Assembly (NCBI GenBank): GCA_947628265.1
Contig: CANQZF010000040.1
Location: 1 to 10,336, forward strand
Source: an uncultured Oscillospiraceae bacterium
GTDB taxonomy: Bacteria > Bacillota > Clostridia > Oscillospirales > Oscillospiraceae
Reading direction: 5' to 3'
Length of the DNA stretch: 10,336 bases
Under the pieces are notes generated by a model that ran no database searches, was not told the origin of the DNA, and worked only from the letters and a program-made list of their open reading frames with translations. Each line of letters begins with the position of its first letter. The stretch's first letter is position 1. This document shows, in pieces, positions 1 through 5,850 of this stretch. The position numbers were made by a program, and so were the translations under genes.

Positions 1-370
1 TCTCGATGACGTCGATGGCATCCCACGCGCTCTCATCCCAAAACTCCGCGCACTCCCCGGCGCCCACCACGGCCACGTCTCTGGTGAGGCCCGCGAAATC
101 GCGAAGCGCCTGGGGGAGCAATATCCTCCCCTGGGCGTCCAGCTCGCACTTGGCCGCGTGGGCGAAGAGCGGGCGCATTTTTGTCTGCTTGACTCTGGGC
201 ATGGCGCGGATCTTCTCCATAAACCTGTCCCAGCTCTCCGAGGAGTAGGCCGTCAGGCACCGCTCCATGGAGATGGTGACGTAAAAGACCTCGCCCAGCT
301 CCTCGCGGATACGGGAGGGTATGGCGAGACGGCCCTTCGCGTCGATGCTGTGCTTATATACGCCGGTCAT
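1..370 (-). CDS. mraZ: MraZ, transcriptional regulator of the dcw cluster (C-terminus off the left edge)
   Basis: The gene encodes MraZ, a DNA-binding repressor of the AbrB/SpoVT superfamily that controls the division and cell-wall gene cluster, of which it is normally the first gene. The 123 visible residues begin MTGVYKHSIDAKGRLAIPSR. They contain both family half-domains, each with its DxxGR signature: D10-A-K-G-R14 and D78-A-Q-G-R82. Family members are about 140-150 aa, so roughly 20 C-terminal residues lie beyond position 1. The ATG at 370-368 follows a GGAAGGAGG-like ribosome binding site with about 7 nt spacing. A promoter and MraZ-box repeats lie directly upstream on the same strand, which implies autoregulation. 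Family knowledge predicts rsmH, ftsL and pbp genes beyond the left edge. Confidence 0.95.
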   Translation of the reverse strand, partial: MTGVYKHSIDAKGRLAIPSRIREELGEVFYVTISMERCLTAYSSESWDRFMEKIRAMPRVKQTKMRPLFAHAAKCELDAQGRILLPQALRDFAGLTRDVAVVGAGECAEFWDESAWDAIDVIE

Positions 371-414
371 CCCGTTCCCTCCTTCCGTGGGTTTCGTATG
401 GGCAAGTGGTACAT

Positions 415-434
415 TTCTCCCCACTTCTCCCCAC
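415..434 (-). promoter_or_regulatory. MraZ operator: two 10-bp direct repeats
   Basis: On the minus strand two exact tandem copies of GTGGGGAGAA occupy 434-425 and 424-415. MraZ recognises TGGG-containing direct repeats with 10-bp periodicity, so this fits an MraZ box. It lies between the predicted transcription start (about 440) and the mraZ ribosome binding site, where binding would block transcription. I see no clear third copy; the next 10 bp toward the gene start ATGTACC and do not match. Confidence 0.8.
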
Positions 435-446
435 ATCGATGGATTT

Positions 447-475
447 ATTATAGAGTGCCGTAGAGGAAAATGCAA
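447..475 (-). promoter_or_regulatory. Predicted sigma-A promoter of mraZ and the dcw cluster
   Basis: Read on the minus strand, TTGCAT (475-470) is followed by a 17-bp spacer and a perfect TATAAT (452-447). The DNA upstream of the -35 (476-545) is very AT-rich with A/T tracts, like an UP element. Transcription would start near position 440, just ahead of the MraZ boxes. Confidence 0.8.
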
Positions 476-611
476 GAAGTTTTTTCAAATTTGTCAAAAT
501 AATTTTCAACTTGTGTTAACATAACAAGATTTCCACAAAATATGCGATTTCCCCACCCCCACCGGCTCTTCCCCCTCCCCCTCCGGTGGACATAAAAATC
601 CCCCCGGTAAA
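476..611. other. Non-coding spacer between mraZ promoter and M56 operon terminator
   Basis: No credible gene is visible. Positions 476-545 are AT-rich. Positions 551-589 are pyrimidine-rich on the plus strand, with C-runs at 551-554, 556-560, 571-575 and 577-581, enclosed by a CCACCGG (559-565)/CCGGTGG (583-589) inverted repeat. The short ORFs overlapping here have no recognisable product. Confidence 0.6.
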
Positions 612-645
612 CATAAAACCCCCGGAGGGAAAATCCCTCCGGGGG
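612..645 (-). terminator. Rho-independent terminator of the blaI-M56 operon
   Basis: A perfect 11-bp stem CCCCCGGAGGG (619-629) / CCCTCCGGGGG (635-645) with a 5-nt loop lies 24 bp downstream of the M56 stop codon. On the minus strand it is followed by TTTTATGTTT (618-609). The placement insulates the mraZ promoter from read-through. Confidence 0.85.
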
Positions 646-669
646 CGAAAACAAAAGCCCTCTATTGAT

Positions 670-3600
670 TTACTTAAGCGGAGCAAAAGCGCCGATCTCG
701 ATCATCTTTCCCATTCTGGACTGCATGACGAAGGTGTCCCCTACGCGGTACATGAAGCAGCCTATCTGATTTTCGCCCTGAATGAATACATCAAGCCAGA
801 AATCCTTTTCTTCAAACTCCTCCTGCGAGGTCGGCCAGCCAACCATACCCTGCCAGCTTTCATCGTTCCACCACTCATAACGGTAGTCGGCATGGAGGAA
901 TACGAACCATTTGTCAGGGCCCAGCTCCCCGTCCAAAAGGTCCTCAAAGCCGTCTATCCTGGTCCCGTCGGGTCCCGTCGTTTTCTTCGCGTATTCAGCG
1001 GTCGAAATGACGGTCACGCCGGGATTTCGGTACTGCGTGATCCTGAAGGGGACGTCGTCGGCGTTTTGAAGGTCATCGAGGAACATTTCCGCCATCGCCA
1101 GCGCCGCCTCCTCGGCGGCCTCGTCGCCCTCCTTTGTCCCACGATAGACATACCGGTATATATTCATGTTGTCATACGCCACGGCGGATCTCCGATACTG
1201 GATGTCCAAATAGAGCCGCACATCGCGGGGATCGTCGGGGTCATAATATGGCAGCGGGGCAAGGCCGAAAGGTTCATACAGGCCGGCTTCCTTCAGGGCA
1301 TCCAATCTTGAGCGCATTGTGTACGTATTCCCATCCCGGGTCAGCAGGAACCAAACCTGATTGTTGACATAGCCCGCCAGCGTGTTGAACCAGCCGTCCT
1401 CCTCCTCGTACATTTGCCGCGTGGGGGCGATTCCGTAACGGTCCATCCAACCCTCATAGCGGAACTCAACGTACAGCTTTACGATCCATCTGTCCTCTCC
1501 GACCTCCGAATTTAAAAGCGTGTATTTGTATAGATATTCGTCCTTCCCGCTCATACCGCCGTTTGCCACAAGCTCAAGGGTGGGGCGCAGACGGACATCC
1601 AGATCTCGGTACTCGGTCACACGGAAGGTGAGCTCATCGGTGGTCGTTAAGTCCTCCATGAACCTCTCCGCCATATTGAGCGCCGCCTCTTTAGCCGCCT
1701 CGTCCCCCTCTTTCGCCCCGTTATAGACATACTTATATTCTTTCGTATTGCTGTAAAGGATGTCCAGGGTCGAATTGCGTATCTCCTCGTAGGGGTCGGC
1801 GGAGCCGAGCCCCATCTCTTCAACGCTGGCATCAATGTATTCCTGGAACTCCGGGGTTCCCGGGGAAATGTCGTTGATCATATCGTGCCACAGGAACGTG
1901 CGGACGCCGCCTTCGTTTTTGAAGAAAAGCACCTCGCAGCCGGGATAGGTGGGGCAGACCCAGTCGTCTTCGGTAAGATACATACTTCCTGCCAACCCCA
2001 CCTTTTCCGGGGTGATGGTGTGGAGCTCATAGTTGAAGTAGTAGACCTCCACCGTCCAGCCCTCGTCCCGGAGCTGCTCCCACTCAAAGCGCATGCGCTC
2101 GATCCGCCAGTCGTTATACAGAGCGTCGCCAATAACGCTTTGGCTGTACGAATCCCATTTCGAATACGTCCCGTCGGGGTTTTGTACGGTGGCCTCCTTC
2201 TCCACATAGTCGCGGGCGGCGGCCATGACCTCGGAGGGGATGCCCTCCCCCACCCCGTCCACAACGTGGTCGTGCCAGGTCTTATCCTCCTTATAAACTC
2301 TCAGGTTCTCGCCGTCAAAGTAGATAAGGCGTGTGTACGTCCTGCTTGAAAAGTTTTTAATGTACTCGACACTGTAGATCCATTCAACGCATCGGTCCCC
2401 GGCGCGGCAGGCGCCCCCTATATAGAGGCTCTCCTTATCATTCAGAATCGTCTCGATGTCCGCCCGGTAGAGCGCACCGTCCCGGAGGAAGAAAAACTCG
2501 TTCCTGTCAGCAAGCTCGTCGATACCGTCGCCGTCGAAGTCCACAATCACGGGTTCCCCACTCCACACTTCCGTCCGCAGCATCAGCATCGGCTCCCCCG
2601 TTTTAGTAAAGCGGAAGTAGTCGTAGATTGGTTGTAAATAGTGGTACACACGCACACCGTCCATGCCAAAGATGCCCTCAAAGGCTTCCATCTCGTCATA
2701 CCGGTCCAGGCCGGTCATAAATACGCGCTGCTCGTCCCCCTCCTTCACCGCCACGGCCCGCTCCCCCTGGTCGTTTTCCAAAAGCACCACCGTATGTCCC
2801 TGAACATACACGCTGTCCACGACGGTCCCCTGGAAGCTCCCGGTATTCGTGACCTTCGGCGGGGTGTAGGGCTCCAGACCCGCAAGCGACAGGACCCGCT
2901 CCGGCTCCCCCTCCGGGAAAACCGTGGGCACGGCGGGCCTGTTGGGGGTCATGGGGTATGTAGGATTAAGCCCCAGCTCCGCAAGGTGATTGTCCAAGTA
3001 TTCCTGGAAGTACTCGCCTCCGGGTATCTGTTCGGCAGAAGTGTCGATCCACAGGAGCGTGCGCTTCCCGCCTTCGTTTTTGTAGACCAGCATCTGTCCT
3101 ATATCAATGAACCAGTCGTCCTCGGTAAGGACTCTTGCTCCGGCAAGCACCACCTTTTCCGGGGTAATGGTGTGGAGCCCATAGTCGAAGTAATAGCCCT
3201 CCACCGTCCATCCCTCGTCCCGGGGCTGCTGCCAGTCAAGGCGCATGCTCTCGATCCGCCAGTCGTCATACAGGGCGTCGCTATAGGCGCTTTGGCTGTC
3301 CGAGTTCCATTCTGAGTACGTCCCGTCGGGGTTTTGTACGATGGCCTCCTTCTCCACATAGTCGCGGGCATCTTCCATGACCTCGGAGGGGATGCCCTCC
3401 CCCACCCCGTCCACAACGTGGTCGTGCCAGGGCTTATCCTCCTTATAAACGCACAAGTTCTCGCCGTCGAAGGAGACATAGCGCGTGTAATACCTACTGC
3501 TATCAGCGCCTTTGGGAGTAGCGTAACAATGTATGACCATTCCCCCGTCGTATATCAATGCCCCAACGTCTTTGTTATCGTCTTCGATGTCATTAAGAAG

Positions 3601-5325
3601 CTGATCGATCTTCACGAAGTAAATAACGCCGTCCCGGAAAATGAATATCTTCCCTCCATCAACGACTTCCCGTATCCCGTCCCCGTCTATATCCCGGGCC
3701 TCCGGGCTTCCCGACAAGGCACTGGGGTTGCTTTCCAGCATCAGCACGGGCTCCCCCGTGTCCGTAAAGCGGAAGTAGTCATAGACGACAGGATTGTCAT
3801 ACACGCGCACACCGTCAAAGCCCAGGACATCGTGGAAAGCGGTGATTTTGGCGTTTTGAGAAAGGCCCGTCATAAAGACGCGCTGTTCCTCTCCGTCCTT
3901 CACCGCCACGGCCCGCTGCCCCCGGTCGTTTTCCAAAAGCACCGTCACGTTTCCGCCGATGGTTACGCTGTCCACCACCGTTGTGCCGTCGAAGCTCCCG
4001 GTATTCGTGACCTCCGGCGGGGCGTAGGGCTCCAAATCTCGAACCGACAGGACGTTGTAGGGCTCCGCCGCCGGGTAGAGGCCGGGCACGCGATAGGGTC
4101 TCTCCGTGGGGTCAGGGGTGTCCGTGGGGTCCTCGGGGTCCGTGGGCTCCGTGGTGTCTGTGGGGTCCTGCGTGGCGTCCGTGGGGTCGTCTGTCGGGAC
4201 GTCGGAGGGCTTTTCCACGGGGTCTATAAAGGCGCAGGCGGCGGCTGTGACGGCCACAGTCAGCACCAGGGCTACCGCCCACGCGTGGCGCTTCACGGGG
4301 ATGGCGATCCGGGAAATCCGCTCCCGGAGGGCCTTTTTGCCGCCGCTCATGGTGGTGGCGCAGCTCATGAGCGTAGATACGGAGGGTCCGGCGGTGACCA
4401 GGGTGAGAAGGGTGTTGCCGTAGGCGCTCCGCTCCCCGTCGCCCAGCTTCTTCAAGGCCCCCTCGTCGCAATATAGCTCCCCGTCCCTGCGGCTCAAGGA
4501 CACCGCCAGCCACACCAGGGGGTTCCACCAGTGGACCGCTAGGGCCGCGCACCGAAGGAGCGACCAGATGTGATCCCCGTGGCGGTAGTGGGTCTCCTCG
4601 TGGAAGAGGACGTGCCGGAGCATACGGGGCTCCTCCGCCGCCTCGGGGCTCAAATACACCGCAGGTCGGAATACCCCGAAGAGGCAGGGGGAGGCAAGTC
4701 CCTCCAGGACGTACACCGGAAGGCGGCACGCCGCCCCCTTTAAAGGTCTGCGCTCATGCCGGAGGGTCACGGCGAAGTGGAGGTTGAAGTGCAGGAGGAT
4801 AAGCCCCGTGGCGATGGCTCCGCCCAGCCATACCCATAGGAGCAGCGTCCCGAGCTTCACGGGCTCCCTCCCGGAGGTGTCCACGGGGTCCACGTCCGGC
4901 CCGGGCTCCGGCACGACGCCGGGGGCAGGGTCCCGCTCCCCGGTCTGGGTGTTGTCCAAGTTCCCGCCGGGAGTTGACGGTTGCGTGTTCCCGGGTCTCC
5001 CGCCGGGGAGGGGGTCCTGGGGCAGGGTCGAGGGGTTCCCCGGGGAGACAGTGCCGGGGACGCTTGGACGCGTTGTATTTGGTGTCTCCCCGCCCAGAGA
5101 GGCACCGGGGTTGCCTGTCTCCTGCTGTCCCGGCGTTTCCACGGGCTCCGCGTCCAGGACCGGCACCGCGAAGAGCTGCGCGGGGACCAGAAGCCGCAAA
5201 AGCACCAGTCCCCAAAGCACGTAACGCACCCCCGCCCGGAGCCGTTTTCCCAAAACCGCCCGCAAAAGCACTACGATCAAAATGAGGACAGACGACGTGA
5301 CCGCCCATTCCGCCCAAAGGTTCAT
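670..5325 (-). CDS. Giant BlaR1/MecR1-type M56 membrane metalloprotease with duplicated ectodomain
   Basis: The 1551-aa protein is a predicted membrane sensor-protease of peptidase family M56. Helices are seen at about residues 8-26, 33-55, 161-180, 255-277 and 348-366. The zinc motif is H242-E-E-T-H246, with E283-L-Y-C-D-E288 as the usual downstream M56 element. Residues 60-157 form a Pro/Gly/Thr-rich loop. After the last helix a DPT-rich linker (373-410) leads to about 1140 residues predicted to be outside the cell. These comprise two ~384-aa repeats (414-797, 798-1181), each with a DxDGDG calcium-loop-like motif (545-550, 929-934), then two ~190-aa repeats (1182-1374, 1375-1551). BlaR1 is about 600 aa, and I see no PBP-like SxxK sensor domain here. 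The ATG overlaps the blaI stop by one base (TAATG), with AGGAGG 8 nt upstream, so the two are translationally coupled. By family analogy it cleaves the adjacent BlaI when its ligand binds. The ligand is unknown. Confidence 0.9.
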   Translation of the reverse strand: MNLWAEWAVTSSVLILIVVLLRAVLGKRLRAGVRYVLWGLVLLRLLVPAQLFAVPVLDAEPVETPGQQETGNPGASLGGETPNTTRPSVPGTVSPGNPSTLPQDPLPGGRPGNTQPSTPGGNLDNTQTGERDPAPGVVPEPGPDVDPVDTSGREPVKLGTLLLWVWLGGAIATGLILLHFNLHFAVTLRHERRPLKGAACRLPVYVLEGLASPCLFGVFRPAVYLSPEAAEEPRMLRHVLFHEETHYRHGDHIWSLLRCAALAVHWWNPLVWLAVSLSRRDGELYCDEGALKKLGDGERSAYGNTLLTLVTAGPSVSTLMSCATTMSGGKKALRERISRIAIPVKRHAWAVALVLTVAVTAAACAFIDPVEKPSDVPTDDPTDATQDPTDTTEPTDPEDPTDTPDPTERPYRVPGLYPAAEPYNVLSVRDLEPYAPPEVTNTGSFDGTTVVDSVTIGGNVTVLLENDRGQRAVAVKDGEEQRVFMTGLSQNAKITAFHDVLGFDGVRVYDNPVVYDYFRFTDTGEPVLMLESNPSALSGSPEARDIDGDGIREVVDGGKIFIFRDGVIYFVKIDQLLNDIEDDNKDVGALIYDGGMVIHCYATPKGADSSRYYTRYVSFDGENLCVYKEDKPWHDHVVDGVGEGIPSEVMEDARDYVEKEAIVQNPDGTYSEWNSDSQSAYSDALYDDWRIESMRLDWQQPRDEGWTVEGYYFDYGLHTITPEKVVLAGARVLTEDDWFIDIGQMLVYKNEGGKRTLLWIDTSAEQIPGGEYFQEYLDNHLAELGLNPTYPMTPNRPAVPTVFPEGEPERVLSLAGLEPYTPPKVTNTGSFQGTVVDSVYVQGHTVVLLENDQGERAVAVKEGDEQRVFMTGLDRYDEMEAFEGIFGMDGVRVYHYLQPIYDYFRFTKTGEPMLMLRTEVWSGEPVIVDFDGDGIDELADRNEFFFLRDGALYRADIETILNDKESLYIGGACRAGDRCVEWIYSVEYIKNFSSRTYTRLIYFDGENLRVYKEDKTWHDHVVDGVGEGIPSEVMAAARDYVEKEATVQNPDGTYSKWDSYSQSVIGDALYNDWRIERMRFEWEQLRDEGWTVEVYYFNYELHTITPEKVGLAGSMYLTEDDWVCPTYPGCEVLFFKNEGGVRTFLWHDMINDISPGTPEFQEYIDASVEEMGLGSADPYEEIRNSTLDILYSNTKEYKYVYNGAKEGDEAAKEAALNMAERFMEDLTTTDELTFRVTEYRDLDVRLRPTLELVANGGMSGKDEYLYKYTLLNSEVGEDRWIVKLYVEFRYEGWMDRYGIAPTRQMYEEEDGWFNTLAGYVNNQVWFLLTRDGNTYTMRSRLDALKEAGLYEPFGLAPLPYYDPDDPRDVRLYLDIQYRRSAVAYDNMNIYRYVYRGTKEGDEAAEEAALAMAEMFLDDLQNADDVPFRITQYRNPGVTVISTAEYAKKTTGPDGTRIDGFEDLLDGELGPDKWFVFLHADYRYEWWNDESWQGMVGWPTSQEEFEEKDFWLDVFIQGENQIGCFMYRVGDTFVMQSRMGKMIEIGAFAPLK
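673..1203 (-). repeat. Ectodomain repeat II, second copy (coding, C-terminal)
   Basis: This covers residues about 1375-1551, the last domain of the M56 protein, offset by about 193 residues from its partner. The two copies are more diverged from each other than the two repeat-I copies, which suggests an older duplication. The protein ends cleanly (APLK, TAA) 24 bp before the terminator hairpin, so this is not a truncation. Confidence 0.7.
1204..1782 (-). repeat. Ectodomain repeat II, first copy (coding)
   Basis: This covers residues about 1182-1374. It matches the C-terminal unit through YKYVYNGAKEGDEAAKEAAL against YRYVYRGTKEGDEAAEEAAL, then the F-R-(V/I)-T-(E/Q)-YR motif, a D-(R/K)-W aromatic strand and a T(Y/F)-(T/V)-M-(R/Q)-SR near the end. 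The family is not recognised. It has the look of an NTF2- or cystatin-like small alpha+beta domain, but that is only a guess. Confidence 0.7.
1783..2934 (-). repeat. Ectodomain repeat I, second copy (coding)
   Basis: This covers residues about 798-1181 and is the tandem partner of the preceding unit, offset by 1152 nt (384 codons) in its well-matched part. It carries its own acidic loop D929/D931/D933. The stretch 2165-2298 differs from 3317-3450 at only 6 of 134 bases by my hand count, and the similarity remains high out to about 2009/3161. Confidence 0.8.
2935..4086 (-). repeat. Ectodomain repeat I, first copy (coding)
   Basis: This covers residues about 414-797 of the M56 protein. It aligns along its length with the next 384 residues. 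Shared landmarks include LEPY-PP, VTNTGSF, VVLLEND (or VTVLLEND), EQRVFMTGL, GVRVY, YDYFRFT, DxDGDGI, a WHDHVVDGVGEGIPSEVM stretch, VQNPDGTYS and HTITPEKV. The N-terminal half, with FG-GAP-like acidic loop D545/D547/D549, resembles a beta-rich propeller-type domain, but the fold is inference. Confidence 0.8.
4096..4209 (-). repeat. Degenerate DPT/DPTD-coding low-complexity linker
   Basis: The plus strand shows imperfect reiterations of GTCCGTGGGG and close variants. They encode residues 373-410 of the M56 protein, rich in Asp, Pro and Thr (DPTD, DPTDTT, DPEDPT). This looks like an extended wall-spanning spacer between the last transmembrane helix and the folded ectodomain. Copy number is likely to vary between strains (inference). 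Confidence 0.7.
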
Positions 5326-5705
5326 TACTCGTTCCTCCTTTCAGCCTTTTCCAAAATTGCCCGAAGCTGGGCGATGTCCTCCTCGGTCAGCTCCTGCCGC
5401 TCCGCCATGGCGTTCATCATAAGGCCCACGCTCCCCCGGTAGACCCGGTCCATAAAGCTGTGGGTCTCCTCCGCCACCGCCGCCTCCCGCTCCACCGCCG
5501 GGGAGTAGGACTTGGCCTTCCCCACCGTCTCACAGTGGACAAGGCCCTTCTCCTCCATGCGCCGCAGAGTGGTGATGGTGGTGCTCTTGGCCCAGCCCAC
5601 CTTCTCCCCCAGCGCCGCCACCAGCTGCATCACCGATTGGGGCGAGCGCTCCCAAAGGCAGTCCAGTACGCTCCACTCGCTCCCGGTGAGATGATTTCGT
5701 TCCAT
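5325..5705 (-). CDS. BlaI/MecI-family winged-helix repressor
   Basis: The 126-aa protein starts MERNHLTGSEWSVLDCLWER and has the classic BlaI/MecI layout. An N-terminal winged helix has its recognition helix around W38-A-K-S-T-T-I-T-T-L-R-R-M50. The C-terminal dimerisation helices follow, with EELTEEDI-type spacing to LRAILEKAE at the end. I chose the ATG at 5705-5703 because AAAGGAGG lies 8 nt upstream (5714-5721). A longer in-frame ATG at 5744 would lie inside the operator and upstream of the predicted transcript start. Residues L95-M-M-N98-A-M line up with the Asn-Phe cleavage region I recall for MecI/BlaI (LVLNF), so N98-A99 is a candidate site for the co-encoded protease. It probably represses its own operon through the dyad at 5732-5760. 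The name blaI would imply beta-lactam control, which is not shown. Confidence 0.92.
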   Translation of the reverse strand: MERNHLTGSEWSVLDCLWERSPQSVMQLVAALGEKVGWAKSTTITTLRRMEEKGLVHCETVGKAKSYSPAVEREAAVAEETHSFMDRVYRGSVGLMMNAMAERQELTEEDIAQLRAILEKAERRNE

Positions 5706-5731
5706 AATGTTCTCCTCCTTTGGTTTACTTT

Positions 5732-5760
5732 GTAGACCTATCATAGCACGATAGGTCTAC
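5732..5760. promoter_or_regulatory. BlaI-type operator dyad
   Basis: A perfect inverted repeat, GTAGACCTAT (5732-5741) and ATAGGTCTAC (5751-5760), flanks a 9-nt spacer. It covers the -10 element, most of the promoter spacer and the predicted start site of the blaI promoter. BlaI/MecI operators are dyads built on TACA/TGTA-like halves; TAGAC/GTCTA is a plausible relative. A degenerate third half-site, GTCAACCTAT (5764-5773), matches the left arm at 8 of 10 positions and overlaps the -35 element. Confidence 0.82.
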
Positions 5761-5768
5761 GTTGTCAA
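5740..5768 (-). promoter_or_regulatory. Promoter of the blaI-M56 operon
   Basis: On the minus strand TTGACA (5768-5763) is separated by 17 bp from TATGAT (5745-5740), giving a start near 5733 and a leader of roughly 28 nt. The near-consensus promoter inside a perfect operator suggests a strong promoter kept off by the repressor. Confidence 0.88.
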
Positions 5769-5792
5769 CCTATTGAGCAAATAAATTTTCAC

Positions 5793-5831
5793 AAAAAAAA
5801 ATGACGCCTGTCCCGAAAGCGGACAGGCGTC
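5793..5831 (-). terminator. Terminator of the uvrC-rsmD-coaD operon
   Basis: An 11-bp perfect stem, GACGCCTGTCC (5803-5813) and GGACAGGCGTC (5821-5831), has a 7-nt loop. On the minus strand a run of nine T follows (5801-5793). It lies about 20 bp after the stop codon of the coiled-coil gene and just upstream of the blaI promoter. The plus-strand side also has a short T-run (5834-5838), so it could act in both directions. Confidence 0.9.
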
Positions 5832-5850
5832 GGTTTTTAGGATGCTGAGC

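Noticed and set aside
448..654. 68-aa ORF on the minus strand between mraZ and the M56 gene
   Set aside because: It overlaps the terminator hairpin and the mraZ promoter and has no ribosome binding site or recognisable product.
2165..3450. CRISPR or mobile-element origin for the long internal repeat
   Set aside because: The repeat is entirely in frame inside one coding sequence, present in two copies offset by a whole number of codons, with no terminal repeats or spacers. It is a domain duplication.
3334..4476. 380-aa and other plus-strand ORFs inside the M56 gene
   Set aside because: Antisense shadows of the M56 reading frame, with low-complexity GV/RG-rich translation of the DPT linker. 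No independent start signal was seen.
5706..5744. Upstream ATG extending BlaI by 13 residues
   Set aside because: It lies inside the operator and upstream of the predicted transcript start, and the consensus AAAGGAGG is placed correctly for the ATG at 5705 instead.
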